DNA of 64,000 nucleotides from Dyadobacter sp. CY343 (GCF_021390335.1 NZ_JAJUXK010000002.1:62001-126000); one strand, 5' to 3'; shown: positions 42,773-54,873, counted from the first letter of the stretch. A program made the numbers and translations. The notes: a model not told the origin generated them from the letters alone.

Positions 42773-43195
42773 ATGAAAATTGAACCAGTATATACCGCAA
42801 AAGCAACAGCTACCGGCGGACGGAATGGAAAAGTGAAATCCGAAAATGGTGTGCTCGACATTGATGTGCGGGTACCCAAAGAAATGGGCGGTCCGTCGGG
42901 CGAGTACCTCAATCCTGAAATGCTTTTTGCCGGAGGGTATGCTGCTTGTTTTGACAGTGCTTTGAGCCTGATCATGCGCCAGGAAAAAATTACGGGCGTA
43001 ACTACTTCGGTGACTGCGGCTGTGAGTATTGGTAAAATTGAGAATGGCGGGTTTGGATTGTCGGTGGTGCTGGAAATTGAAGCACCGGGACTTGAAAAAG
43101 AGCAAACAGAAGAGCTCGTTAAAAAAGCACATCAGGTTTGTCCATATTCCAATGCAACCCGCGGCAACGTGGATGTGGAGCTGATCGTGAAGTAA
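42773..43195 (+). CDS. Organic hydroperoxide reductase, Ohr/OsmC family
   Basis: A 140-residue protein from MKIEPVYTAKATATGGRNGKV; an in-frame TTG start 17 codons earlier is unlikely. The two redox cysteines are in GYAACFDSAL (peroxidatic) and VCPYSNATRGN (resolving). PSGEYLNPEMLFAGGYAACF is the Ohr subgroup pattern. It reduces organic hydroperoxides using lipoyl-type or thiol donors in the cytoplasm. It stands alone between the TolB/TPR gene and purL. Confidence 0.93.
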   Translation: MKIEPVYTAKATATGGRNGKVKSENGVLDIDVRVPKEMGGPSGEYLNPEMLFAGGYAACFDSALSLIMRQEKITGVTTSVTAAVSIGKIENGGFGLSVVLEIEAPGLEKEQTEELVKKAHQVCPYSNATRGNVDVELIVK

Positions 43196-43269
43196 GTATT
43201 TCAGCCTGAAGGCATTAATTCGAAAGACAGAAAAGACGTTCATTACTAGCCAAAAAGCCAAATTAGCGT

Positions 43270-43277
43270 TACCTTTG
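43270..43277 (+). promoter_or_regulatory. Candidate -7 element for purL
   Basis: TACCTTTG matches TAnnTTTG exactly and lies 17 bp before the purL ATG, which implies a very short leader. No PurR-like box or purine riboswitch fold is visible in the 99-bp gap. Confidence 0.5.
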
Positions 43278-43294
43278 CGCCATAATTCGATACC

Positions 43295-46960
<3,666 letters not shown>

Positions 46961-47006
46961 GTAGGAAGGAGGAAAGGGAGTAGGGAGGAAGGTTTTATAT
47001 TATTGG

Positions 47007-47038
47007 CCCGCTGCGATTTATATTGCAGCGGGTTTTTT
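47007..47038 (+). terminator. Intrinsic terminator after purL
   Basis: Perfect dyad CCCGCTGC / GCAGCGGG (47007-47014, 47025-47032) followed by T6, 46 bp past the purL stop. Confidence 0.92.
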
Positions 47039-47097
47039 GTGGGGGAAAGTGTAGATTTGGGGAATGGATTCTGGCACACTATTAACTTATCTGAATC

Positions 47098-48102
47098 ATG
47101 GAAAGACCTGAGATCATTATTTATCAATTTGAAAATGGCAAGAGTTCGGTGGCACTTTATGCTCGGGATGGTGACATCTGGCTGAACCAAAATCAGCTCG
47201 CAGAACTTTTTGCCACCTCTAAGCAGAATATCAGTCTTCATATAATTAACATATTAAAAGATAATGAGTTAGACCGAAATTCAGTTGTCAAGGATTACTT
47301 GACAACTGCTTCCGATGGCAAAGAGTACAATGTGACTTTCTATTCTCTTGATATGATCCTGGCGATCGGATTTAGGGTGAGGGGCAACCGAGGTACACAG
47401 TTCAGGCAGTGGGCAAATCAGAACCTTCGCGAATATATGGTCAAGGGTTTTGTGATGGATGATGAGCGTTTGAAGAATCCTGATGGTCGGCCGGATTATT
47501 ATGACGAGCTGGTTGCCCGCATTCGGGATATAAGAGCATCTGAAAAGCGGTTTTATCAAAAAGTACGTGACCTGTTTGCGCTCAGTATTGACTACGATAA
47601 GACCGACAAAGCCACACAAATGTTTTTCGCAGAGACGCAGAATAAGTTGCTATTTGCGGTAACTGGCGAAACTGCGGCAGAGCTAGTTTCCAGTAGAGCG
47701 GACGCTTCAAAACCGAATATGGGACTGATGAGCTGGAAAGGTAATGTAATTCGCAAACAGGATGTCCTGATTGCAAAAAATTACCTGAATGAAGATGAAA
47801 TGGATAATCTGAATCGCTTCGTGACGGTGTTTTTAGAAACTGCGGAATTGCGCGCCAAAAACAGGCAGCAAATAAAAATGGATTTCTGGCGGGACAATAT
47901 CGATCGTATCATTGAGTTCAATGACAAAGTTGTATTGCAAGGTCGTGGCAGCATTAGCAATGAACAAATGGAAGCACTCGCTTTCCAGGAATACAAAACA
48001 TTTGATTTAAATAGAAAGCTAGAAGAAGCTCGGCAAGCCGACAAAGAAGACCTAGCCGAACTTAAAAAACTGGAAGATGAAATCAAAAGAATGAAAGCAT
48101 AA
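47098..48102 (+). CDS. RhuM family protein
   Basis: A 334-residue cytoplasmic protein with the RhuM pattern: WLNQNQLAELFATSKQNISLHIINILKDNEL, then VVKDYLTTASDGKEYNVTFYSLDMILAIGFRVRGNRGTQFRQWAN. The C-terminal half has a charged helical region (QADKEDLAELKKLEDEIKRM). RhuM was named in a Salmonella pathogenicity island; homologues are scattered in mobile and defence regions and their activity is not settled. The N-terminal segment looks like a KilA-N/HTH-type DNA-binding region. Single gene between the purL terminator and a convergent lipoprotein gene. Confidence 0.9.
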   Translation: MERPEIIIYQFENGKSSVALYARDGDIWLNQNQLAELFATSKQNISLHIINILKDNELDRNSVVKDYLTTASDGKEYNVTFYSLDMILAIGFRVRGNRGTQFRQWANQNLREYMVKGFVMDDERLKNPDGRPDYYDELVARIRDIRASEKRFYQKVRDLFALSIDYDKTDKATQMFFAETQNKLLFAVTGETAAELVSSRADASKPNMGLMSWKGNVIRKQDVLIAKNYLNEDEMDNLNRFVTVFLETAELRAKNRQQIKMDFWRDNIDRIIEFNDKVVLQGRGSISNEQMEALAFQEYKTFDLNRKLEEARQADKEDLAELKKLEDEIKRMKA

Positions 48103-48129
48103 TCAAAAGCCGATCGCCGACAGCCGAAG

Positions 48130-48588
48130 TCACTTCCTCACATACACCTCCCGAATCTCCCGGTCAACGCCAAGACTGTCAATCTTTTCAAAACCAGTCT
48201 GCACAAGCGTATCTCCATTGATTTGGAGTTTGAAATGAAACTGATGATTTTCCCATTCGCGATAATTACAGTATTGCAGGTTCTCCGTATAATCATCACC
48301 TTTTAAAGTGTAAGTACCCGCACCAGCGTCAAAAACGGCGGTATCACCTTTGCCCTGGCGAGTATCGTGCTTCATGAAGCTGAAATGTGTATCCGTGATC
48401 TGCTTGATCATTTCCTGATCTTTGACGGGAAAGGTTTTAATGGTGTCTCCTTTTTCAATGATCTGGCTAGAGTGCAGGTGCCAGGTTCCGATGATATTTT
48501 GTTCTTTCGGTTGGTCTATGGTTTCTGTTTTCGAGGTGCATTGGGTTGCAAAGGCTAGGAGTACGAGGGCTGCGGGTTTGAGATTCAT
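48130..48588 (-). CDS. Lipocalin-like putative lipoprotein
   Basis: A 152-residue protein with a hydrophobic N-terminus ending FATQC at Cys17; the -1 Gln is unusual for a lipobox, so lipidation is uncertain. The mature part starts IIGTWHLHSSQIIEKGD, a typical lipocalin-like strand 1 (G-x-W), and continues with alternating strands (TYTLKGDDYTENLQYCNYREWENHQFHFKLQINGDTLVQTG). No catalytic motif. Function unknown. Confidence 0.8.
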   Translation of the reverse strand: MNLKPAALVLLAFATQCTSKTETIDQPKEQNIIGTWHLHSSQIIEKGDTIKTFPVKDQEMIKQITDTHFSFMKHDTRQGKGDTAVFDAGAGTYTLKGDDYTENLQYCNYREWENHQFHFKLQINGDTLVQTGFEKIDSLGVDREIREVYVRK

Positions 48589-48660
48589 TTAGATTTTGAG
48601 GTAAAGGTTAAATGACGATATAAGGATATTTCGGTTAACCTCTACCTGTCCGCAATAATC

Positions 48661-50484
48661 TCATCTTCCCACCCGTACCAGCTTCCGCACCGTATAACTC
48701 TCATTAACCTTCAACCTGCAAAACAGAATTTCACCTGCATTATTTGACAAGTTTTTCACTTCATACTGCCACTTACCTTCTGCATGCGGGTTGTTCACTA
48801 CTGTTTTCAAGATTTTACCCTGAATGTCAATAACCTCTAATCTCACGTGGCTGTTTTCTTCGGGCACGTCAAACGCAATAGTAAAACTGGAAGTAAATGG
48901 ATTTGGGTAGGCGGTTAGTTCAAAGCCAGGCAGTTCCGGTTCTTTTTCATTTTCAATTTCATAGCCTTCACGCTGACTTTCGTACTTTCCGACGTTAAGT
49001 GCAGCTGATATGTGCCAGTTACCGGTCGCGTCTTTCATGTGACATTTGATACCAAGGTGTTTCCCGTCGGCAATGTACACACTTGCGTTTCCTCCAGGCA
49101 CGCCGGGTGAATTCATACTCGTAGAGTTCCAGACATATTGGACTCCCCCACCGGGAGCAGTAAGTGTTCTTAATTCTCCATTTTTTGAATAGGTTAATTG
49201 CGGCACCCAGCTTGCGGCGATGGGATTAATCAAGGCTCCAATGCTGGCAAACCATTTATTCGCAAGCCAGGTAAGTCCTTTGATTGAACCCGGTCCTTCG
49301 TAAAAGTGAGTGGTATCTCCCCGGTATCTATTCACACCAACGATGTTGGTAGTAGCGCCTGAACTTCCGGTTACGTAATCTGTGTCCGGACCATTCAGGT
49401 TCGGGGCACCTGGTGCTGCATTGCCCTGACCTGTTCTTACGGTAGCATTCAACGGCCCCCATTTACTTATGGATGCCTTCGAGATATACCACGTGAGGTT
49501 GGGTGACCCAAAGTCAGCACGCGATTTTGCAATTACTGCCTGTAATTTGGCCTGGTAGTCCGCGGCGCTCGTTGCTTTGTAAATCGGATTGACGTTCAAA
49601 TCTGCATCGGCCTCGCCTTGGTGCCACAGTACGGCTCGCACCCCGAATAGCGAGCCGTAAGAGTTTAATGCGTTTTTCAGTGTGGTGTAAGGCAAGCCGT
49701 AGTAGTCAGTTGGATTTATCGACGCTCCCGCTACATAACCCAAACACACCTGTGCTCCGGTATAAGGATGTTTTGCCTCAACACCGTCCGCGCCTTGTTT
49801 CCATTCAGTTACGCTTGATCCTGCAGTAGATGCGTTAAAAAATGCCACCGGCGTTCCTCCGGTTGCATTGGAAATTAGCTTGCCCAAAGTCGCATAAGCC
49901 CAGATGCTATTGCCTGATGGCCCTAATCTGCCATGCCGTTTTGCTTCATCAGGCGTATTCAATGAGAACATGCCGTTAAAGGCCCCGCTGGGGATATGTC
50001 TGGAGCAAGTATAATCATGAAAAGTGCCAACAATCCATTCAGGAATGTTGACGTTGCTGGGCAATAGATAAGCGTCATTTTCGACTCCCTGTGCATTAGA
50101 CTGGCCTGCAATAAAAAATACGTCCCCTATTCCAAATTTGGCGGATGCATAGGGAATGCCATTTAGAAGAATTTCACACAAATACCACCCTTTGTTGACT
50201 GTCAATGTTGTATAATACATTCCATTTGCAGCGAGGCTCAGGTTTGTTGCAGGCCCTGCGGCTCCAACCACGCCTGTGGCACTAACAGCGCGAATCCTGT
50301 AACTCATTGTGACAGCGAGGGTATTATGAATTAGCTGACCGGCAATAGTGGCTGTGGCGCTGTTAAGTGTACTTCTCTGGATTACGGAATTATTGATCGG
50401 ATATGATAATGTTACCGTTTGTGCATGGCCAATATTTGTCAAGAGGCAGGCGCATACGACTAGCCACTTTATGAAACTGTTCAT
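48661..50484 (-). CDS. T9SS-exported sialate O-acetylesterase-like (SASA/SGNH) protein
   Basis: A 607-residue secreted protein with a signal peptide ending IGHAQ. After an N-terminal beta domain comes an SGNH esterase of the SASA type: FFIAGQSNAQGVEN gives the Ser in block I and VLWHQGEADADLN is the second conserved block. The last 85 residues (FELTAYPNPFTSSFTIAFDVPEENS ... YTVRKLVRVG) are a type IX secretion sorting domain of type A. It probably deacetylates extracellular carbohydrate at the cell surface. 43 bp downstream of the degenerate SGNH lipoprotein. Confidence 0.88.
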   Translation of the reverse strand: MNSFIKWLVVCACLLTNIGHAQTVTLSYPINNSVIQRSTLNSATATIAGQLIHNTLAVTMSYRIRAVSATGVVGAAGPATNLSLAANGMYYTTLTVNKGWYLCEILLNGIPYASAKFGIGDVFFIAGQSNAQGVENDAYLLPSNVNIPEWIVGTFHDYTCSRHIPSGAFNGMFSLNTPDEAKRHGRLGPSGNSIWAYATLGKLISNATGGTPVAFFNASTAGSSVTEWKQGADGVEAKHPYTGAQVCLGYVAGASINPTDYYGLPYTTLKNALNSYGSLFGVRAVLWHQGEADADLNVNPIYKATSAADYQAKLQAVIAKSRADFGSPNLTWYISKASISKWGPLNATVRTGQGNAAPGAPNLNGPDTDYVTGSSGATTNIVGVNRYRGDTTHFYEGPGSIKGLTWLANKWFASIGALINPIAASWVPQLTYSKNGELRTLTAPGGGVQYVWNSTSMNSPGVPGGNASVYIADGKHLGIKCHMKDATGNWHISAALNVGKYESQREGYEIENEKEPELPGFELTAYPNPFTSSFTIAFDVPEENSHVRLEVIDIQGKILKTVVNNPHAEGKWQYEVKNLSNNAGEILFCRLKVNESYTVRKLVRVGR

Positions 50485-50527
50485 TGTAGAAAGATTAGTT
50501 TGCTGAAAATAATTTAAAGCACTGTTT

Positions 50528-51913
50528 TTAGAGGCCGTTTGCCTTCACAAAACCAGCAATGTCGATCAACGGGATCTTAGCGCCATAATGCTTATTCAGC
50601 GCTTTGATCACTTCGTTCGAAATAATGGCCTGCCCAAGCGGCGTAGGATAAATTCCATCTGAGGAGAAGAAATTACCGTACGGACTTCCGTCTACCAAAA
50701 CTCCGTCATCGGTTTTGTAACCTCCCTGATGAATGCGTTGATAAAGGTCAAATAGATCAACCACAGCGAGGTCTTTTTCCGCCGCATAATCCCTGATTTT
50801 CTGATTATAATATAGTGCAGGATCAGATTGATGGCTCTCAGTAGCATCGATAACCTCGATGTCAGTTAGATTAGCCGAAAAGGTGCCGCCCGCAAATCTC
50901 TTGCAAAGATTATGGAGCCGGGCCGTAGGTATCAGCGAAAACGGCATCATTAAATCGATCACTCCGTCAGCCACACCTTCGCGATCGAAGGTGATGTATG
51001 CGTTTTGAAATTTCTTCATCGAATACCATTCCATATAGGGCAAATCCTGGTATCTAGGAATTGTAAAAATGACTCCTTTTTTGCCATGTAGAACATAGTT
51101 GATTGAATAATCAGTAATCCTACCCGAGTACATGATCGAGCCATTGAAGGAATCATGAAATCCCCCGATCTGATTGGTCCTTCTAATTCCGCGCATCCAG
51201 CGGTCAAAAAATTCTTCGATAACAATAAAATTATACGGTAAATCTGTCGGTACATGCCCCTCGAGACGGGACGTGAGCAGCGTAGTTAGCGAGCAATTCT
51301 CACATCCCCAGCCGGGAACAAACCACTCCGTGCTTCCCCAGTATAGCCCGTAATTCGAGATCTTTCCCTGGTACTTCGGCATCGTCGCCGGCTTGCCTGG
51401 CAACACAGAGATCACATTGTTTGTAACCCTGTCCCACTGCGGATATCCGTCTGTCGTATTACGGTATACGTAATAGCCTGTTCCATTGAAATGCTCCTTT
51501 TCAAACAGCGGCATTGCGAAGTTCTTGATGCCCATTTGATGTGCGAGCAAGTTGGTGTAGTTCGTTTGCTGACTTTCCCTTGTAATACCTCCGTTCATGA
51601 CACCAGCTGTGAGCCCGCCGCCAAATGCGACCATTTCCATTTCCTGTCCCGGTTTGAGAATGCGCCCGAAATCGGCTGTCGGAAGTGGAGCAGCCAGCCA
51701 ATCTTCTATTTTGAGTGCAGGCTGCTTTTGTAGATTTTCATGGATCATCTCCGGATACTGCCCCATTGGGTGAATGCCCATAAACGGGCCGGCCGTCTTT
51801 GCGGAGTCTTCGGCAGTGGGAATATAAATGGGCTCAACGGGTTTGGGATCAGGCCAACTGTTGGTGGGCTTGTTGCAGGCAACGAGGGCGAAAACAAATA
51901 ACAACTTCTTCAT
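50528..51913 (-). CDS. SGNH-like lipoprotein with degenerate catalytic motifs
   Basis: A 461-residue lipoprotein (lipobox LVAC, Cys13). The layout is that of a Bacteroidota SGNH-hydrolase family: AFGGGLTAGVMNGGITRESQQTNYTNLLAHQMG corresponds to block I, and FFSSDGIYPTPLGQAIISNEVIKALNKHYGA to block V. However the GDS of block I is GGG (residues 98-100) and the catalytic His of block V (D-G-x-H) is Tyr422, so both Ser and His are missing. It is likely non-catalytic, for example a carbohydrate-binding or structural protein. Probably co-transcribed with the SASA-like gene. Confidence 0.75.
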   Translation of the reverse strand: MKKLLFVFALVACNKPTNSWPDPKPVEPIYIPTAEDSAKTAGPFMGIHPMGQYPEMIHENLQKQPALKIEDWLAAPLPTADFGRILKPGQEMEMVAFGGGLTAGVMNGGITRESQQTNYTNLLAHQMGIKNFAMPLFEKEHFNGTGYYVYRNTTDGYPQWDRVTNNVISVLPGKPATMPKYQGKISNYGLYWGSTEWFVPGWGCENCSLTTLLTSRLEGHVPTDLPYNFIVIEEFFDRWMRGIRRTNQIGGFHDSFNGSIMYSGRITDYSINYVLHGKKGVIFTIPRYQDLPYMEWYSMKKFQNAYITFDREGVADGVIDLMMPFSLIPTARLHNLCKRFAGGTFSANLTDIEVIDATESHQSDPALYYNQKIRDYAAEKDLAVVDLFDLYQRIHQGGYKTDDGVLVDGSPYGNFFSSDGIYPTPLGQAIISNEVIKALNKHYGAKIPLIDIAGFVKANGL

Positions 51914-52169
51914 TTTTAATTTGTTTAAAGTGAATAAGTAAACACTGACTGACTGTTCTGCCTATGAGGGATGCAGGTATTTTAGAAGCTGTACCAGGCG
52001 GCGCGGAGTTTCAACTATTAGTTTGACAAGTATGCTGCAATACTAGCACTTTAGAGGACCATTAATTTTACGATCTAACCGCTGACGAGCCAGCGGCTGG
52101 TTTGGTTTATTGACCGGTGTGAAGAGCTAAGTTTTTCTTTTCAGAAAACTTATTAAACGGTTCGTGACA

Positions 52170-52943
52170 ATGAAGTTTTACTTGTTAAATAGGGACTCTA
52201 CTAACCTCCCTGTTATGGCAGCTGACATTTTAAATACCCAATTACTTAAACTCTACCAGAAGTATACCGACTCCATCTACGCCGAAACCTGGGAAAATAA
52301 TGTCTCTGCGCCGCTGCTAATGCATGTTTTCGACGAATACTGCGCGATGGAGAATAAGATTCTCTTCGTGGGACAGGAGACGCATAGCTGGGGGCAAATG
52401 AACCTGAAACCAAGCCCGGCTGACCTGCTTAAAAAGTACCGTGAATTCAATCTCGGTAAGTCTGCGGATTATGGAGACAAGAAGCCGCCACGCTACTTGC
52501 GTAGTCCGTTCTGGAATTTTAATCGGAATGTCTTTTATCAGGGAAATTGGAAAAACAGTGAAGTGACCAACAAAACAAATGGTTTTCTCTGGACCAATAT
52601 CTCGAAGTTCGATTGCAACAGTACCACGCCGTCAGAAGATTTGCAAAACCGTAACGTAGCAGGCTTCGAATTGTTGAAAGCGGAAATTGCCATCTTAAAA
52701 CCTGATGTGGTAGTATTCCTCACAGGTTCCAAATATGATTATCGCATTAATAACGTGTTCAATCCCGTACGCGAAACCATTTTGCCCGACGGCTATTTGT
52801 ATCAGCTTTCCACCGCCGACGGTTCGCTTCCGCCACGCACTTTCCAAACCAAACATCCCAGAACATTGCTAGGCTCCCGCCGGAATAAAATGGAGAATCG
52901 ATATAAGGAAATTGTGGAGAAGGTTGTTGCGTGTGCGTTTTAG
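52170..52943 (+). CDS. Uracil-DNA-glycosylase-fold protein of unknown role
   Basis: A 257-residue soluble protein starting at ATG 52170 (an in-frame GTG lies two codons earlier). The order KILFVGQETHSWGQ, FLWTNISKFD, VVVFLTGSKYDY, TKHPRTLLG matches motif I (GQ/EP), the LTN-type strand, the central strand and the H-P motif of the UDG superfamily. Key residues differ from active UDGs: motif I has GQET and motif II has HPR in place of HPS. It might act on another base or nucleotide. Stand-alone gene. Confidence 0.65.
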   Translation: MKFYLLNRDSTNLPVMAADILNTQLLKLYQKYTDSIYAETWENNVSAPLLMHVFDEYCAMENKILFVGQETHSWGQMNLKPSPADLLKKYREFNLGKSADYGDKKPPRYLRSPFWNFNRNVFYQGNWKNSEVTNKTNGFLWTNISKFDCNSTTPSEDLQNRNVAGFELLKAEIAILKPDVVVFLTGSKYDYRINNVFNPVRETILPDGYLYQLSTADGSLPPRTFQTKHPRTLLGSRRNKMENRYKEIVEKVVACAF

Positions 52944-52973
52944 TGATTGATTAACAAGAATCGGGAATATTAA

Positions 52974-53156
52974 TTAGTCGTCGAAAGTACGTCCTCTTGC
53001 TTCTGCTTCTTCAATTAAACTAATAACTATTGCTCTTACCTTAGTGTCGGGTACCTGCTGGTTCTCCAATGCCATACTTCCGCTCACTGATTCGGTGATC
53101 ATGAAGGTGACGTAAGCTTTTTGACGAATTTTGGCGTATTGTTCGAAGAGCTTCAT
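52974..53156 (-). CDS. Small hypothetical protein (60 aa)
   Basis: A 60-residue ORF converging with the UDG-like gene, 30 bp after its end. MKLFEQYAKIRQKAYVTFMI starts it, with a polar helical C-terminus (VRAIVISLIEEAEARGRTF). No other gene uses this stretch, and the composition is protein-like. There is no recognisable family or partner. It might be spurious. Confidence 0.45.
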   Translation of the reverse strand: MKLFEQYAKIRQKAYVTFMITESVSGSMALENQQVPDTKVRAIVISLIEEAEARGRTFDD

Positions 53157-53342
53157 GATAACATATTTCTTTGAAGTAAGTTGTTCTTAACCTTTTAAAC
53201 TCGATTCAACCAGGTTGATGCCGAGGTAAAATGTCAGTTTCTATGAGAAATTTAAGATGGCTGTCGAGTTTACTTTTAATGTACTTAAGTACCTATATTA
53301 CTAAAAGCCAAATAAATATTTTAATGAAGACTTTGTTTTAGA

Positions 53343-54203
53343 ATGATACTTCAACAAAAATCCCTCGAAAAATTAAGGAATTTGATAAACGAAGAAACGG
53401 AATACCGGTCTGGTCCTAAATTGGTGAGTTTCTTTAACGAGCTCGGATTCAAAGACGTATATGAGCAAGGGTTCCCTTCAAGATGGGTATATACAGATGA
53501 AAAGTTAGCTAAAATCAACGGAACGCCTGAACTTGACAAATGTATAAAGAGGATATTGATGCCAGTCAATTTTATAGGCAGATTTGGGGAATTGGATAAG
53601 CTAATAAATGATTTTAATCAATATTTGGCGTTTGACAATTGGAAGGTCATTCGAAAAGAAAAAGACATCCTCTTTATTAAAGCTGATAAAATTGATTTTG
53701 ATGCTGATGTAAAAGAGGAAGATTTTTTAAGTAAGGAATTCCATGACGTGTCCATAGACAAACTGGAATTAGATGCAGTAGTTTCCGATATATTGAAGTC
53801 TAGAATTGACCAGATAAAGAGGTGTATATCGGTAAAAGCTCCACTAGCGGCTATATTCTTATCGGGAAGTGTTCTAGAAGGAATTTTACTGGGAATGGCA
53901 ACTAAAAATCCGAAGGATTACAATCAAGCGAAGACATCTCCAAGGGACAAAGAAGGAAAGACGAAGATGTTTCATCAATGGACATTATCCAATTTTATTG
54001 ATGTATCACACGAACTGGGTTATATTAAAGATGATGTAAGAAAGTTTAGTCATGCTCGCAGGGATTTTAGAAATTATATTCACCCTTATGAACAGATGAG
54101 TTCGAGATTCAATCCCGACGAACATACAGCTGAAATTTGTTGGCAGGTGCTCAAAGCTGCAATTTCTCAATTAGCCAAAACTAGTATTGTTATCGATGAT
54201 TAA
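53343..54203 (+). CDS. AbiJ/HEPN-like candidate defence protein
   Basis: A 286-residue protein. Residues 20-115 (GPKLVSFFNELGFKDVYEQGFPSRWVYTDEKL ... NDFNQYLAFDNWKVI) resemble the AbiJ-type N-terminal domains that accompany HEPN domains. The C-terminal part is all-helical and has HARRDFRNYIHPYEQ, an R-x(4-6)-H motif like HEPN ribonuclease sites, preceded by LAAIFLSGSVLEGILLGM as the first HEPN helix. Such proteins act as abortive-infection RNases. It is a single gene, markedly more AT-rich than neighbouring housekeeping genes, suggesting recent transfer. Family call is moderate. Confidence 0.6.
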   Translation: MILQQKSLEKLRNLINEETEYRSGPKLVSFFNELGFKDVYEQGFPSRWVYTDEKLAKINGTPELDKCIKRILMPVNFIGRFGELDKLINDFNQYLAFDNWKVIRKEKDILFIKADKIDFDADVKEEDFLSKEFHDVSIDKLELDAVVSDILKSRIDQIKRCISVKAPLAAIFLSGSVLEGILLGMATKNPKDYNQAKTSPRDKEGKTKMFHQWTLSNFIDVSHELGYIKDDVRKFSHARRDFRNYIHPYEQMSSRFNPDEHTAEICWQVLKAAISQLAKTSIVIDD

Positions 54204-54475
54204 ACAATATTCTGAATTGAAATTGTCAAGGGTTTATCTTGTTTAATGTCAATACCTTGGATATCATTGATAATAAGTTCTAGATGTTCAGATTATTAGG
54301 TTCTTAACTGCCGAGGGCAAATATTTAATCACGGGCGATTGTAGTCAAAGATTGCTCCGATATCTTCAATTGATGTAGAAATGCTATTTTCGACCGTTAA
54401 AAAATTCCCCCTCCCTCAATTTGCATCCCACCAATTTTCTCCCGAATATTCGCATTCCCAATAAATGCGCGTAAA

Positions 54476-54559
54476 ATGAAAAATGTTAGAAGTATTGCCC
54501 TGTTATGGTGTGGATCAGGCGAAAGCCCCAAGGCGCTTACGCGAGCGCGGGACACCTAA
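54476..54559 (+). CDS. 27-codon ORF inside the branched RNA, possible leader peptide
   Basis: ATG at 54476 opens 27 codons ending in TAA at 54557. The 3' half lies wholly in the hairpin region and the stop is two bases before the closing arm of the outer stem. A ribosome reaching the stop would keep that stem open and could prevent the terminator forming. The product (MKNVRSIALLWCGSG...) has no homology I know. May be chance. Confidence 0.25.
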   Translation: MKNVRSIALLWCGSGESPKALTRARDT

Positions 54560-54581
54560 GACAGGGCATTTTATTTTTTTT
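54496..54581 (+). ncRNA. Candidate branched structured RNA ending in a U-tract
   Basis: Outer stem TGCCCTGT / ACAGGGCA (54496-54503, 54561-54568). Inner stem GGTGT / ACACC (54507-54511, 54552-54556). Two hairpins lie inside: GGC-GAAA-GCC with a GNRA loop (54518-54527) and GCGCT / AGCGC (54533-54548). A 13-base U-rich tract follows. It ends 21 bp before the next ATG, so it may be an attenuator or riboswitch-like leader. I could not match it to a known RNA class. Confidence 0.5.
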
Positions 54582-54602
54582 CCATCCCAATAAATACGTG
54601 TT

Positions 54603-54845
54603 ATGTACAACAAACCAAACTCCCCAGAGTCTGCGGACTCGACGTGTATGGCCTACGGTCAAATGGTCAATGAATTGCTGAGTGCCAGCTCGGCCGACAC
54701 ATGGTGCGAACATCTCTGGGCAATGTATGGAGGTTACGTCCTCGCTCAGAAGGAGCTGGGTTACGGCGCCGACGCTCCTAATGTTTTCTGGTCGTTTCGC
54801 GATTTGCTGTTTTTCTTTCAGGAGTTGAAGGGCAATCAAGAATGA
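54603..54845 (+). CDS. Small hypothetical protein (80 aa)
   Basis: An 80-residue soluble protein beginning MYNKPNSPESADSTCMAYGQ and containing WCEHLWAMYGGYVLAQKELGYGADAPNVFWSFRDLLFFFQEL, which is rich in aromatic residues and predicted helical. It has the look of a genuine compact protein. The structured RNA directly upstream would be its leader. The stop codon lies inside the first unit of the 8-bp tandem repeat. Function unknown. Confidence 0.55.
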   Translation: MYNKPNSPESADSTCMAYGQMVNELLSASSADTWCEHLWAMYGGYVLAQKELGYGADAPNVFWSFRDLLFFFQELKGNQE

Positions 54846-54873
54846 TTGAATGATTGAATGATTGAATGATTGA
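54842..54873 (+). repeat. Tandem repeat, four copies of ATGATTGA
   Basis: Four perfect 8-bp units at 54842-54873, starting at the stop codon of the small upstream gene. As 8 is not a multiple of 3, each unit shifts frame; copy-number change would alter the gene's 3' end only. Confidence 0.9.

Larger units (their letters stand above)
54204..54602. other. Intergenic region with RNA-like structure and short direct repeats
   Basis: The first 250 bp are AT-rich without motif. Near the end are two imperfect copies of CATYCCCAATAAATRCG (54453-54478 and 54583-54605), each running into an ATG, and between them the branched structure and 27-codon ORF listed separately. Confidence 0.6.

Noticed and set aside
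52079..52096. Hairpin CCGCTG / CAGCGG ahead of the UDG-like gene
   Set aside because: Short stem, no proper U-tract and no gene ending upstream on that strand, so not called a terminator.
53231..53341. 36-codon ORF directly before the AbiJ-like gene
   Set aside because: Very short, AT-rich, no conserved feature; a chance frame is the simpler explanation.
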